Assembly: GCA_910585535.1 (NCBI GenBank)
Contig: CAJUFK010000083.1
Coordinates: 1 to 15,302 of the forward strand
Source: an uncultured Angelakisella sp.
Lineage (GTDB): Bacteria; Bacillota; Clostridia; Oscillospirales; Ruminococcaceae
Reading direction: 5' to 3'
Length of the DNA: 15,302 nucleotides
A program made the translations under genes and the position numbers. Below, piece by piece: positions 7,201-12,690 of the stretch. Within the stretch, counting starts at the first letter, position 1. Each line of letters opens with the position of its first letter. The notes under the pieces were generated by a model. The model had not been told where the DNA came from. It saw only the letters and a list, made by a program, of their open reading frames with translations, and searched no databases.

Positions 7201-9500
7201 CGGCGGCGCTGCCCAACCAGGAGGACCTGTTCTCCATCTTTACCCAGCCCGACAGCGCCGCTGACGGTGTGTTCAGCCTGCCTGGTATCGCCCAGTTCAA
7301 CAACAGCAACACCACTCCCGGCAACGGCGAGGAGAACACCGGCAAGGACGACGCAACGGTCCCCGGCAACGGAGACGGGAACGGCCAGGTGCCTCCGGGG
7401 CAGACCGAGGATGACGAGGGCGGAATCAAAAATCCCGCCGGGCATTATCCTCCCGGACTGAACCGCGGCAAGAAGCCCGATAAGCCGGAGAATCCCGACA
7501 AGCCCGGAAAGCCGGAGAACCCCGGCACCGAGGACAAGTCCGACCGCAAGGCCCAGAAGGGCGAGCATATCTACGAGTACAACAAGAACGGCTGGGTCGT
7601 CCAGGGGACAGTTGCCAAGGAGACCACCACCTACACCTACGATACCTTGGGCAACCTGGTGCAGGAGAAATGCAAGAATACCGTTATCGACTACCAGTAC
7701 AACATTCTGAACCAGCTGGTGAGCCGGACGGACAAGAACGACAGCGTTTCCTTCTCCTACGACAAGCGTGGGAATCGTGTTGCCGAGGTGGGCAAGAAGG
7801 CCACCGAAGCCTATGTCTACGACGCCACCAACCATCTGGTGGAGGGCACCAACTGGCAGGGGGACAAGTCTGCCTACCAGTACAACGGTCTCTTCGTCCG
7901 GGTCCGCAACACCCAGACCACCCATTCCGGGCGTGTCTACGACCGGGAGTTCGTCATCGACTACAACAGCTTTGAGCGCAACGACCTGATGGTGTTCAGC
8001 CCGAACTACTATGAGCAGAAGCACATCTACACCGCCTGGGGCGAGCGGATGGAGCAGTTCACCGAGCGGGGAAACTGGGACCGCCTGCTGTATGTCCATG
8101 AGGACATTATGGGGAATACCCGGTATTACACCAAGGATAACGGGCAGAGCTTTGCCGAACTGGAGTATGATGTTTGGGGTGCGGTGACAAGTCCCAGCAA
8201 GCTGGTGAACAATGACAACGGGAACTTTGCGGCGGCTGTCTTTACGGGGCATCCCTATGACACCGTTTTGGACATCTACTTTGCAGAGGCTAGGTTCTAT
8301 GATGCCAATCACCGCCAGTGGATGGCTGTGGACCCGATTAAGAGCGGGTTGAATTGGTATGAGTATTGCTATTCTAATCCGGCTACGCTGTTTGATCCGA
8401 ATGGTTTGCAAGCATTTTCTATCAAATACAACGAGCAGCCTCCTGGAAAGTGGGATAATCATCCAGATTGGGACGATGAAATGATTGCAAAGGTGGAGGC
8501 AAACGAAGCGAGAGTTCAGTTAGAAAAGGCTCTAAAAAACAGAGAAAAGAAAGACGCATATGATAGGGAGCTACTGAGACTTAGGGCTGAACTTTTTGAA
8601 AAGAATCAGAAATATGAAGAAGAATGGAATCGGGCACGCGATGAAGTATTTGCACAAGAGGCGGCAAAGAAAGCTATAAAAGAATATCTAGAGGAGGTAG
8701 AAAACAGAGAAGCCCGTGAGCAAGCATATGACGAGTGGGCTCGAGATAAGGCGGCACGGGATCAATACTGGGAAGATGCACGGAATAATTCTACATGGCC
8801 AAGAACCATTGTGGATGATGCTAAAGATCTTGCAAATTGGGCTGGTGGACATTTGCAAAACCACACGGAGGATACGAAACTCTATTTCAGGAAGATTACA
8901 TGTGAAATAGAGAAAGCTGGTATTATGGCACTGCTTTCTGACCCTAAAGAACAGGCAAAATTTACGATTTTCCAGGTGAATGAAGAGATTCAGTTAATAG
9001 GTCGCATTCTGGGAGACTACAATCTTACGGGTAATGCCTCTCTTGGTGTAGCTACTAATATGGGTGGTGTCTATACCCATTCTATAACAGCAAATCTCTT
9101 GATGGACACAAAGGGAAATATCTTGCTTTCCTACACAAATGCACCAGGAGTTGGTTATGGCCCTATGCCTATAGATCCAATAGGACTAGATACTTTTGTT
9201 GCAGTTATGCCCGGTGGCAAAATTACCGATTGGTTAGGTAAGGCAGATAATACTGGAGGAAGCATTACAGGAAGTAAAATAGGTGTAGGTTTTGACTCTG
9301 TCGATTTGCTGTCTGATGATGGACTGACAAAAGAGGGCTCTCGTTTTGTGATAACATTAAAACCAGGAGGAGAACTAAGTGCAGAAGGTCATCATGTTAA
9401 AAGTCAAACAGAACCTATACTCATAAGTCCAACTGATCCAATCAATATTTTTGAATTGGTCGATGAAAAAACAGGAGACATTTTACTATGGCTCAATTAA
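1293..9500 (+). CDS. RHS/YD-repeat polymorphic toxin, 5' end doubtful
   Basis: About 2,735 residues. In order: a unique acidic N-terminal part (1-146); a DUF6531-like entry segment beginning DPVDLRSGN (147) and continuing FAFTHTYESL; a very long array of YD repeats (about 290-1930); an acidic Pro/Gly/Asn-rich linker (about 1940-2089); the last YD repeats; and the RHS core, with ARFYD (2333-2337), VDP (2346-2348) and FDPNGL (2367-2372). Known RHS proteins form a hollow beta shell around a toxic C-terminal tip, which they free by self-cleavage near the DPxGL motif. D2347 and D2368 would be the core aspartates and L2372 the predicted cut site. The tip is AT-rich, unlike the GC-rich body. The start used is TTG at 1293; the first in-frame ATG is codon 18. 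No ribosome binding site, signal peptide or promoter is visible, and the frame stays open upstream to a TAA at 1236, so the gene may be 5'-truncated. Family assignment is secure; the toxic activity is unknown. Confidence 0.93.
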   Translation: MELEKAPEETDLSKADEMYPGGEFYDLELMPEDFFLPPFPVQGEEENKPRKAARAAEPGGEGEGFIHNYFLWDGTIVTEDGAVESLESGTYLIAIEPLSPTAQGPADDPMKFWGFLPFTVDAETIEDKEGFNLRYPVTPWTEFTWGDPVDLRSGNLIWEYEDLAIEAKERFAFTHTYESLRAGHDFSIGSGWEHPYNYSLIVTPLYLKMHTPGKPSVTYPIDYSGELIQPEDGPILSEGGSGYVTTLEDGTIAEFGLQGGPVRVTKPDGKVLEFTGTERGYAASVTNGVGTFYFDYDEHDHLTTVTDSAGRSVSFDYSKNDLTRFTNADGDTLLYTYDGKHNLLTVEDFNGNVYLTNEYDSKHRVTSQYIPDRGQMTFTYDDANRTNRYEDENGLFCEITMDDNNCVLSQTTPDGTETYEYDSLLRMTKKVDCKGGVWQYTYWGDSLELPASVTYPDGHKETFEYNDEQMTKKVQRDGEVLTYTYDGDRLTSETDANGDTRTYEYDSRGYLKSSKDALGKVTKYTCDDKGNVLTETDPLGHTTTYIYDEVGRITSVTTPLGNTTTYSYTTAGKLMTETDALGHTREYAYTGNGYTTMEGDWNGNKTNYAYNIMNQRTSMTDRRGATTYYEYDGAGNLISSTDPDGSSTEYTYDPMGRMTSMTDGEGNTTSFQYDELGNLTVQTDAAGNDFTNEYNSVGFILSETDEAGRTDTYTRDAMGRVLTKTDAMGGVTKYSYDANGNLLTTTSPEGLTTFYTYDAENRLTSVTTPMGHKTGFVYNAIGQLVGTTNAMDGEQSAVYDADGNLTGETDPMGFETRYEYDALGRATKQVNADGTTVEYTYDNNGNITAIKDQKGFTTNYTYNANDQLATVTDPMGGVTVMEYTPAGHLSSVTDAEGGTESYAYDGAGNLAAKTDRNGNTTSYTYDGLNRVSSIVDGENGVTLYEYDEVGNVTALIRPNEGVIRYEYDDLDRATSMTDAEGHRTTYVYDKDGLLLSETDPRGGVTRHEYDDEGKRTKTISPMGFVTLYSYDALGRLVATVDANRGESKATYDANGRLTSVTTPLGLVTAYQYDEMGRIVKKINPDATSIKYTYDANGNRLTMTDARGNTTTYTYNKDNLLTSTTDPEGGVVTYTYNKNHEAVTRTNEKGGVVTAVYDANGNITQVTDARGNSSAYQYDKLNRLTTATTAEGNVTTYTYDGVGMTATVTKPTGGIFTNVYDKNSQVVQWTDSLENSEQYVYDGNGNLIEKTNRRGYKTTYQYDADDRLVKTTDALGNTTIYTYDALGQLIAVEDKLGEDTASRYDADGRLIQETNELGHKVHYVYDRMGRVTKKTNEDGTSQEYTYDANGNLLTVTNERGFVTRYTYDKNNRLLTETDPLGGVTTKTYTPTGMVATEKDALEGMWYYTYDENDNIISIRDPEWYMVRYTYDKDNRPITAKDRRGNVTSFVYDENGNIVEVHNPDGGIEKYTYDTNDQVLTYTDGEGYTTYYEYDENGNLVTVTDPRGNSRTGIYDPLDQLIETINEEGGKVLLTYDAMGRVIQAINEDGAVTSYTRDGKGRITAIQDAHGNYRYLEYDPMDRITADTDENGVRRTYDYDARGNLVKWTDGLGNSEYYSYDGNDRLTRLVDRNGETYVYTYDALNRIVSETNPLDGTKTFHYDKDSRIVGVTDRNGVRTSYKLDGNGNIVESIDGEGHSSFFEYDSMNRLTKVKLRRIDKVHDVDEIQETLYTYDHRGLVKTEVNAAGDGKALVYDGNGNLIQKTDEDGYVTDYEYSPVNLVSKASYADGKTATYLYDGTGDLIRMVDWVGETTFEYDLLDRLLNVNDHNDRNVNYVYDNVGNTIAIQYPDGTQADYWYDEENQMVELADLDGGLSRFEFDPNGNVTYKEYPNNETALYSYDAWNQLIELDEYDLGGKKHFKTTYTWDAEGNRLSEMQYNHGQTGKPAALSSDLPDTTSTSGTREMVDALLAAALPNQEDLFSIFTQPDSAADGVFSLPGIAQFNNSNTTPGNGEENTGKDDATVPGNGDGNGQVPPGQTEDDEGGIKNPAGHYPPGLNRGKKPDKPENPDKPGKPENPGTEDKSDRKAQKGEHIYEYNKNGWVVQGTVAKETTTYTYDTLGNLVQEKCKNTVIDYQYNILNQLVSRTDKNDSVSFSYDKRGNRVAEVGKKATEAYVYDATNHLVEGTNWQGDKSAYQYNGLFVRVRNTQTTHSGRVYDREFVIDYNSFERNDLMVFSPNYYEQKHIYTAWGERMEQFTERGNWDRLLYVHEDIMGNTRYYTKDNGQSFAELEYDVWGAVTSPSKLVNNDNGNFAAAVFTGHPYDTVLDIYFAEARFYDANHRQWMAVDPIKSGLNWYEYCYSNPATLFDPNGLQAFSIKYNEQPPGKWDNHPDWDDEMIAKVEANEARVQLEKALKNREKKDAYDRELLRLRAELFEKNQKYEEEWNRARDEVFAQEAAKKAIKEYLEEVENREAREQAYDEWARDKAARDQYWEDARNNSTWPRTIVDDAKDLANWAGGHLQNHTEDTKLYFRKITCEIEKAGIMALLSDPKEQAKFTIFQVNEEIQLIGRILGDYNLTGNASLGVATNMGGVYTHSITANLLMDTKGNILLSYTNAPGVGYGPMPIDPIGLDTFVAVMPGGKITDWLGKADNTGGSITGSKIGVGFDSVDLLSDDGLTKEGSRFVITLKPGGELSAEGHHVKSQTEPILISPTDPINIFELVDEKTGDILLWLN
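2160..7080 (+). repeat. YD (RHS) repeat array in the coding sequence
   Basis: Tandem units of roughly 20-22 codons following the pattern YxYDxxGNLxxxTDxxGxxT, about 75-80 by length. At the DNA level the units share strings such as CCTACGAC, ACCGACCCC and GGCAACGG, but they are diverged. The array codes for the beta-sheet shell and is not a CRISPR. The repetition and codon bias also create long false open frames on the opposite strand. Confidence 0.9.
8409..9500 (+). other. variable toxin tip of the RHS protein
   Basis: Residues 2373-2735 follow the DPNGL motif and are encoded in clearly AT-richer DNA than the RHS body, the usual sign of tip exchange by recombination. The first part (about 2390-2510) is strongly charged, rich in Glu, Lys, Arg and Ala, and probably a long helical or coiled-coil segment. 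After a short linker comes a Gly-rich, beta-strand-like region (about 2565-2715) with GNASLGVATNMGGVYTHS, then DTKGN, then GGSITGSKIGVGFD. I recall similar Gly-rich alternating patterns in tips of other Firmicutes RHS proteins, but I cannot assign an enzyme: there is no obvious nuclease, deaminase or ADP-ribosyltransferase motif. The membrane nature of the neighbouring immunity candidate would fit action at the membrane, which is inference. Confidence 0.6.
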
Positions 9501-10105
9501 GAAGAATGCATATCGCTTTTCTGGCTCTAATCATCCCGCTACTTTTGGGGGCGGGGGCAGAAAACAATTTAGAAAGAATTCCAATAATTAAAGATGAGGT
9601 TTATCAGCGAAGTAAATTCCAATTTGTTTCTGTGAGTCAGAATGATGAAGTTGCAATCGGTTTTTCTAACGGAGTAGTTAATATTTATAATACAAACGGC
9701 GAGTTTATATATGGCTACCAATTCCCTGCAACAGGCGCATCGGTATATTGTCTTCTTTTCAATGAGGATGGGACAATAGGTTATTGTGTACTTCGCTCGG
9801 AAATTCTTCGTATATATAGCCGAGAAGGACTTTTTCAATCCGAAATGAATTTGCATGGAAGAAAGGATTTTGATGAGATTGTTAAAACAACTAGCATCGA
9901 TTCAAAAGGGGTGGAATATCACAAAAAAAGAAATGTAATTATGAAAACTTACCCAGATGGGACAGAGGAAGTGTTCTACAAATTGTATATTCCCACGAAG
10001 GATATACTTGTTATTGTCGCGTTGACACCTGTTTGTATTTATTATTTAGTTTTGCATGGAAAAAAAATATTACTATCCTCTAAAAATAAAAACAAACAAC
10101 AATAG
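9488..10105 (+). CDS. probable membrane immunity protein of the RHS toxin
   Basis: A 205-residue protein that starts inside the 3' end of the RHS gene. The ATG at 9488 overlaps the RHS stop by 13 nt, and an AGGAGA site (9473-9478) lies within RHS coding sequence, so the two are translationally coupled. Residues about 9-24 form a hydrophobic segment (FLALIIPLLLGAGA) and about 172-190 a second one (ILVIVALTPVCIYYLVLHG), followed by a Lys-rich tail. The domain between them has beta-hairpin-like units, VAIGFSNGVVNIYNTNGEF and ILRIYSREG, that resemble short propeller blades. Position directly after a toxin tip and the same AT-rich composition make a cognate immunity role likely. The layout suggests an outward-facing middle domain anchored at both ends. 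No family name can be given with confidence. Confidence 0.78.
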   Translation: MAQLRRMHIAFLALIIPLLLGAGAENNLERIPIIKDEVYQRSKFQFVSVSQNDEVAIGFSNGVVNIYNTNGEFIYGYQFPATGASVYCLLFNEDGTIGYCVLRSEILRIYSREGLFQSEMNLHGRKDFDEIVKTTSIDSKGVEYHKKRNVIMKTYPDGTEEVFYKLYIPTKDILVIVALTPVCIYYLVLHGKKILLSSKNKNKQQ

Positions 10106-10215
10106 ACAGACAGCATTTGTATATGGTGTTATTCCAACTCAATTCCCATGTTCTAAAACAGTATTGATAAGCTGGTAAAGTTTTCTATATTCTATTACTA
10201 CCCATCATAGACACA

Positions 10216-10267
10216 GCAAGGCGGTAGTTTGAAACCATAGCATTAAAATCGCCGCCTTGCCGTTTTT
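10216..10267 (+). terminator. rho-independent terminator after the immunity gene
   Basis: GCAAGGCGG (10216-10224) pairs with CCGCCTTGC (10252-10260). The stem extends inward through wobble and A-T pairs with one mismatch, and TTTTT (10263-10267) follows. The orientation of the T run fits the end of the RHS-immunity transcript. Confidence 0.75.
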
Positions 10268-10271
10268 ATAC

Positions 10272-10469
10272 TCAAAATGCTCCTTTGTCTTTTTCTTCTT
10301 TCATTCGCAGTATTTCTTTCATAGCTCCTTCAAACACCAGCAAATTCACTTTGTCCAATCTATCCAACATAGCATCCATCCGTTTTTGTCGTTCCGATTT
10401 GACCGGCTTCACATAAGAAAAGTTATAGCAATAAAGTAGGGCAGCGGTTTGAAAGTTTACTAATTTCAA
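10272..10469 (-). pseudogene. small open frame, possible gene remnant
   Basis: A 65-codon frame whose only upstream start is a TTG lying inside the hairpin at 10439-10479. No ribosome binding site is visible. The C-terminal part, from RMDAMLDRLDKVNLLVFEGA to a charged Lys/Glu end, is helix-like and looks coding. It could be a real short protein starting at the internal ATG (residue 31), or the tail of a gene whose front has been lost. It lies downstream of the ImmA gene on the same strand. I cannot name a family. Confidence 0.3.
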
Positions 10470-10479
10470 ACCGCTGCCC
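10439..10479. terminator. strong hairpin, probable terminator of the minus-strand regulatory pair
   Basis: GGGCAGCGGTTTGAAA (10439-10454) and TTTCAAACCGCTGCCC (10464-10479) are perfectly complementary over 16 bp with a 9-nt loop. Outer ATAAAG/CTTTAT can extend the stem after a small internal loop. It lies 39 nt past the stop of the ImmA/IrrE gene. The T run is weak on both strands, so termination is likely but not certain. Confidence 0.55.
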
Positions 10480-10518
10480 TTGCTTTATCCAAAAGTTCAT
10501 ATTTAAAACGAACATCTT

Positions 10519-11058
10519 TCAAAAACCATCCAAGGAAAGATTCTTCAAGAAATCCGCTTTGGGGAGATAGGGCAGATCCAACTTCCACCCCATCCGGTTC
10601 AACTCGTTGAGTTTTATGAGCGTCAGATTAACATTGGTCCCCAACGTGGATGAAATCTGCACCACGTCATACCCACCCCGTAGTAGCTCGATCAATTCCT
10701 CGTCCCCGATGCGGAGATGAGCGGCAAAAGCATTGGCCTCATACTCCATCTCGTTACGTATATCGAAGAGGGTAAACTCTTGGAGTCCCATCCCAACCTT
10801 CGCCTGCTCCCGATGAAGCACGTCATGGCCGATTTCATGGCCGCAGACCATTTGAGTGACCAAATCCTCCATCCCGTTGTTCAAAAGGATATGCCGCTCC
10901 TTGTGCTGGTAAATGTACATCCCCAGCAGTTTCTCCAGCCCATCGACGAAGCGCAGATAGATCCCCAGCCCCTCTGCGATCCGCAGGGTGTCCTTTGTCC
11001 GGTACCGCTTCACCAGCCGTGCTGCCTTGCTGTGGATGATCTCTGGCCGCAAAAGCAT
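10519..11058 (-). CDS. ImmA/IrrE-family metallopeptidase
   Basis: A 179-residue protein with the zinc protease motif HEIGH (H74, E75, H78) and a downstream EYEANAFA segment whose Glu (E107) is the expected third zinc ligand. Length and layout match the short ImmA type of COG2856. In the known ICEBs1 system, ImmA cleaves the element's repressor ImmR after induction. Here the gene follows an XRE repressor by 37 nt on the same strand, behind a strong GGAGGTG ribosome binding site, which is the same arrangement. It therefore probably cuts the XRE protein of 11096-11509. The C-terminal 60 residues (DVVQISSTLGTNVNLTLIKL onward) form a winged-helix-like end common in the family. It acts in the cytoplasm. 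The target assignment is inference. Confidence 0.9.
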   Translation of the reverse strand: MLLRPEIIHSKAARLVKRYRTKDTLRIAEGLGIYLRFVDGLEKLLGMYIYQHKERHILLNNGMEDLVTQMVCGHEIGHDVLHREQAKVGMGLQEFTLFDIRNEMEYEANAFAAHLRIGDEELIELLRGGYDVVQISSTLGTNVNLTLIKLNELNRMGWKLDLPYLPKADFLKNLSLDGF

Positions 11059-11095
11059 CTTCTTTCACCTCCCCAAAGGATGAAGGATCCTCCCC

Positions 11096-11509
11096 TCATT
11101 CTTTTTCTTTTCTCTTTTTCGGGGTGTACTTCTCCGCATTGCGGGCTTTAGATTCCCAGTAAATATCCTGAAGGGCCTTCATCACCGCATCCTTGTCCTG
11201 CTCTGAAAGGGTACCGCCAGCGAACAGTCCGGACATTCCGTCAATGAGCTGTTGGGCCTGCTTCATTCCCCTGGCTCCATACTCCCGGGAGGCGTCTAAG
11301 ACAAAGGCCTCATCCTCGGTGAGCAAGTAGTTCACATCCACACCAAAAAGTTCTGCAATCCGCTTGTACGCCTCCCTTGTGCGGGGAAAAGAAAGGCCAT
11401 TCTCATACCGGGTGATCATCCGGCGGTTGAGCCCTAACTGATCCGCCAGCTCCTGCTGTGTCAGCCCCAAGCGATCCCGCTCCGCCCTGAATTTTTCTCC
11501 AAAGGTCAT
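11096..11509 (-). CDS. XRE-family repressor, ImmR-like
   Basis: A 137-residue protein with an N-terminal Cro/C1 helix-turn-helix: FRAERDRLGLTQQELADQLG, then NRRMITRYENG, then the helix AYKRIAELFGVDVNYLL. After residue 65 it continues into a helical region and a very basic C-terminus (KKRKEKE). The frame could start at 11566, but that would place the start inside the -35 of the opposite promoter. The ATG at 11507-11509 begins the domain properly and has a GA-rich site upstream (GAGAGGAAG). It forms an operon with the ImmA/IrrE gene and is transcribed from the TTGACA/TAAACT promoter at 11614-11642. It likely represses the divergent promoter, with the ImmA partner removing it. The operator is not proven. 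Confidence 0.88.
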   Translation of the reverse strand: MTFGEKFRAERDRLGLTQQELADQLGLNRRMITRYENGLSFPRTREAYKRIAELFGVDVNYLLTEDEAFVLDASREYGARGMKQAQQLIDGMSGLFAGGTLSEQDKDAVMKALQDIYWESKARNAEKYTPKKRKEKE

Positions 11510-11559
11510 CTGTATCCACTTCCTCTCAAAAAAATGCGATATTAAACTGCTGATAATAC

Positions 11560-11588
11560 TTGACAAGCGTACCCAAAGTGCTTATAAT
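11560..11588 (+). promoter_or_regulatory. perfect consensus sigma-A promoter for the plus-strand ImmA-like operon
   Basis: TTGACA (11560-11565) and TATAAT (11583-11588) are separated by exactly 17 bp, matching the consensus at every position. The -35 lies in the palindrome CTTGACAAG (11559-11567). The transcript would start near 11595, about 73 nt before the gene at 11668. Such a strong promoter is likely to need repression. Confidence 0.8.
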
Positions 11589-11613
11589 GAGGTTGAGCAA
11601 TCAGAATACTCAT

Positions 11614-11642
11614 AGTTTACACCGGATTACCTAGAATGTCAA
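11614..11642 (-). promoter_or_regulatory. promoter for the XRE-ImmA pair
   Basis: On the minus strand TTGACA (11642 to 11637) and TAAACT (11619 to 11614) are 17 bp apart. The -35 is perfect and the -10 matches four of six. The start would be near 11607. It faces the promoter at 11560-11588, so each polymerase would run across the other promoter. Confidence 0.6.
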
Positions 11643-11667
11643 GAAGGAAAAGAATGGAGGCTGTAAG

Positions 11668-12408
11668 ATGGTTCTATCCCGTGCCCAGCTGGAAGAAATC
11701 GCAGCAGCAGTAACGGAGGATTTCAACCGCTTCTTTTTCGGTATCTCCCTGGAGGAAGAAAGAGAGGATCCCCTTCCTACCCCCATCGACCAGCTGGCCA
11801 AGGACTACTTGGGCCTGGAGGTGGTATTCGCCCCCCTCTCTGCAGATGGGAGTATCTGCGGCTTGACTGCCTATACAGACACCTGTTTCACCGTAGAAAT
11901 AGAAGGAATCGTCCGGAAATATCCTTTAAGGGAAAACCAGATCGCTTTGGATAAGAGCTTCATCCAACCGGACCAGGTCAAGAAGTTGTGCGGCAAGCGC
12001 CGGTTCACCCTTGCCCACGAATGCGCTCACCAGATCCTGTTCCAGCTGGAATCCGATGAAATGAAAAGCCGCTGGAAGGACGCCTACGCCACAAGAAAGG
12101 CATTTTCTCTCAGGGATCTGAAAAGCAGGGAGGACTGGAACGAGTGGCAGGCCAACGTTTTGGGGGCTGCGCTCCTCATGCCGCAGGAAGAGATGGAAAT
12201 AGCTATGTGGAAGTTTGCCCGGTGCAGAACACTTCTGAACTATGAAGGGAGATTTCTCTATTGGGACCAGCAAGCGTTGGATTCCATCTGCCGGAGCTTT
12301 GGTGTATCCAGATCTGCCGCCATCATCCGGCTGCGGGAACTGGGGTACCTGGAGGACCGTCCCTATTATGATTTTTTCGAGCCTTCGGGAAGGAGGGTCT
12401 GGACGTGA
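11668..12408 (+). CDS. ImmA/IrrE-type metallopeptidase, longer form
   Basis: A 246-residue protein with HECAH (H117, E118, H121) preceded by RRFTLA, and a downstream EWQANVLGAALLMP segment whose E159 is the expected third ligand. This is the COG2856 fold, distinct from and longer than the protein at 10519-11058. It has an N-terminal helical region (1-50) and a C-terminal segment, LDSICRSFGVSRSAAIIRLR, that looks like a helix-turn-helix and may read DNA or a protein partner. The ribosome binding site GGAGG (11656-11660) and the consensus promoter at 11560-11588 support high expression when unrepressed. It overlaps the zinc-ribbon gene by 4 nt (GTGA), so the two are translationally coupled. It probably cleaves a regulator, perhaps the XRE protein of either neighbour; the substrate is unknown. 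Confidence 0.88.
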   Translation: MVLSRAQLEEIAAAVTEDFNRFFFGISLEEEREDPLPTPIDQLAKDYLGLEVVFAPLSADGSICGLTAYTDTCFTVEIEGIVRKYPLRENQIALDKSFIQPDQVKKLCGKRRFTLAHECAHQILFQLESDEMKSRWKDAYATRKAFSLRDLKSREDWNEWQANVLGAALLMPQEEMEIAMWKFARCRTLLNYEGRFLYWDQQALDSICRSFGVSRSAAIIRLRELGYLEDRPYYDFFEPSGRRVWT

Positions 12409-12632
12409 AAAATATTCGAGTAACAAAACCATCCCCAGAGGTAATGGCAAAGGTCATCCGGGCCAGGGAAGCCATCGCATCCCAACAGCATCGGGTCATC
12501 AAGTGTCCCTACTGCAAACACAATGCCATTGTTGTCTTTCAAGACACCAGAGGCCACGTTCAGACAAAGTGCAAGCATTGTGGAAGTGAAGTCGTCTTCG
12601 ATGTTCTCAATATGAGAAGACCGAGAAGATAA
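12405..12632 (+). CDS. small zinc-ribbon protein
   Basis: A 75-residue basic protein starting with GTG in the GTGA overlap with the preceding protease gene. Two Cys pairs, CPYC (C34, C37) and CKHC (C56, C59), separated by a beta-strand-like stretch make a four-Cys zinc ribbon. The C-terminus is Arg-rich (MRRPRR). Such small ribbons commonly bind nucleic acid or act as adaptors, but I know no specific function for this one. The strict coupling to the ImmA/IrrE-type gene suggests a fixed partnership, for example a cofactor or a target of the protease. Confidence 0.85.
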   Translation: MKNIRVTKPSPEVMAKVIRAREAIASQQHRVIKCPYCKHNAIVVFQDTRGHVQTKCKHCGSEVVFDVLNMRRPRR

Positions 12633-12690
12633 ACCTGTTGTTCCCAGGGCAGAGCCCCTGTCAATAAAAAAGAATAATCACATGGACTGT

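Noticed and set aside
7029..8462. A 477-codon minus-strand frame opposite the RHS linker and core
   Set aside because: Same cause as the larger antisense frame; Val/Gly/Leu-rich composition mirrors the sense repeats.
11510..11566. A longer start for the minus-strand XRE gene at 11566
   Set aside because: It would begin inside the opposing promoter region and add 19 residues before a standard XRE start that has its own GA-rich ribosome binding site.
12645..12660. CAGGG-CCCTG hairpin just after the zinc-ribbon gene as a terminator
   Set aside because: The stem is about 5 bp and is followed by an A run rather than T on the plus strand, so the stronger structure at 12724-12805 is the better terminator candidate.
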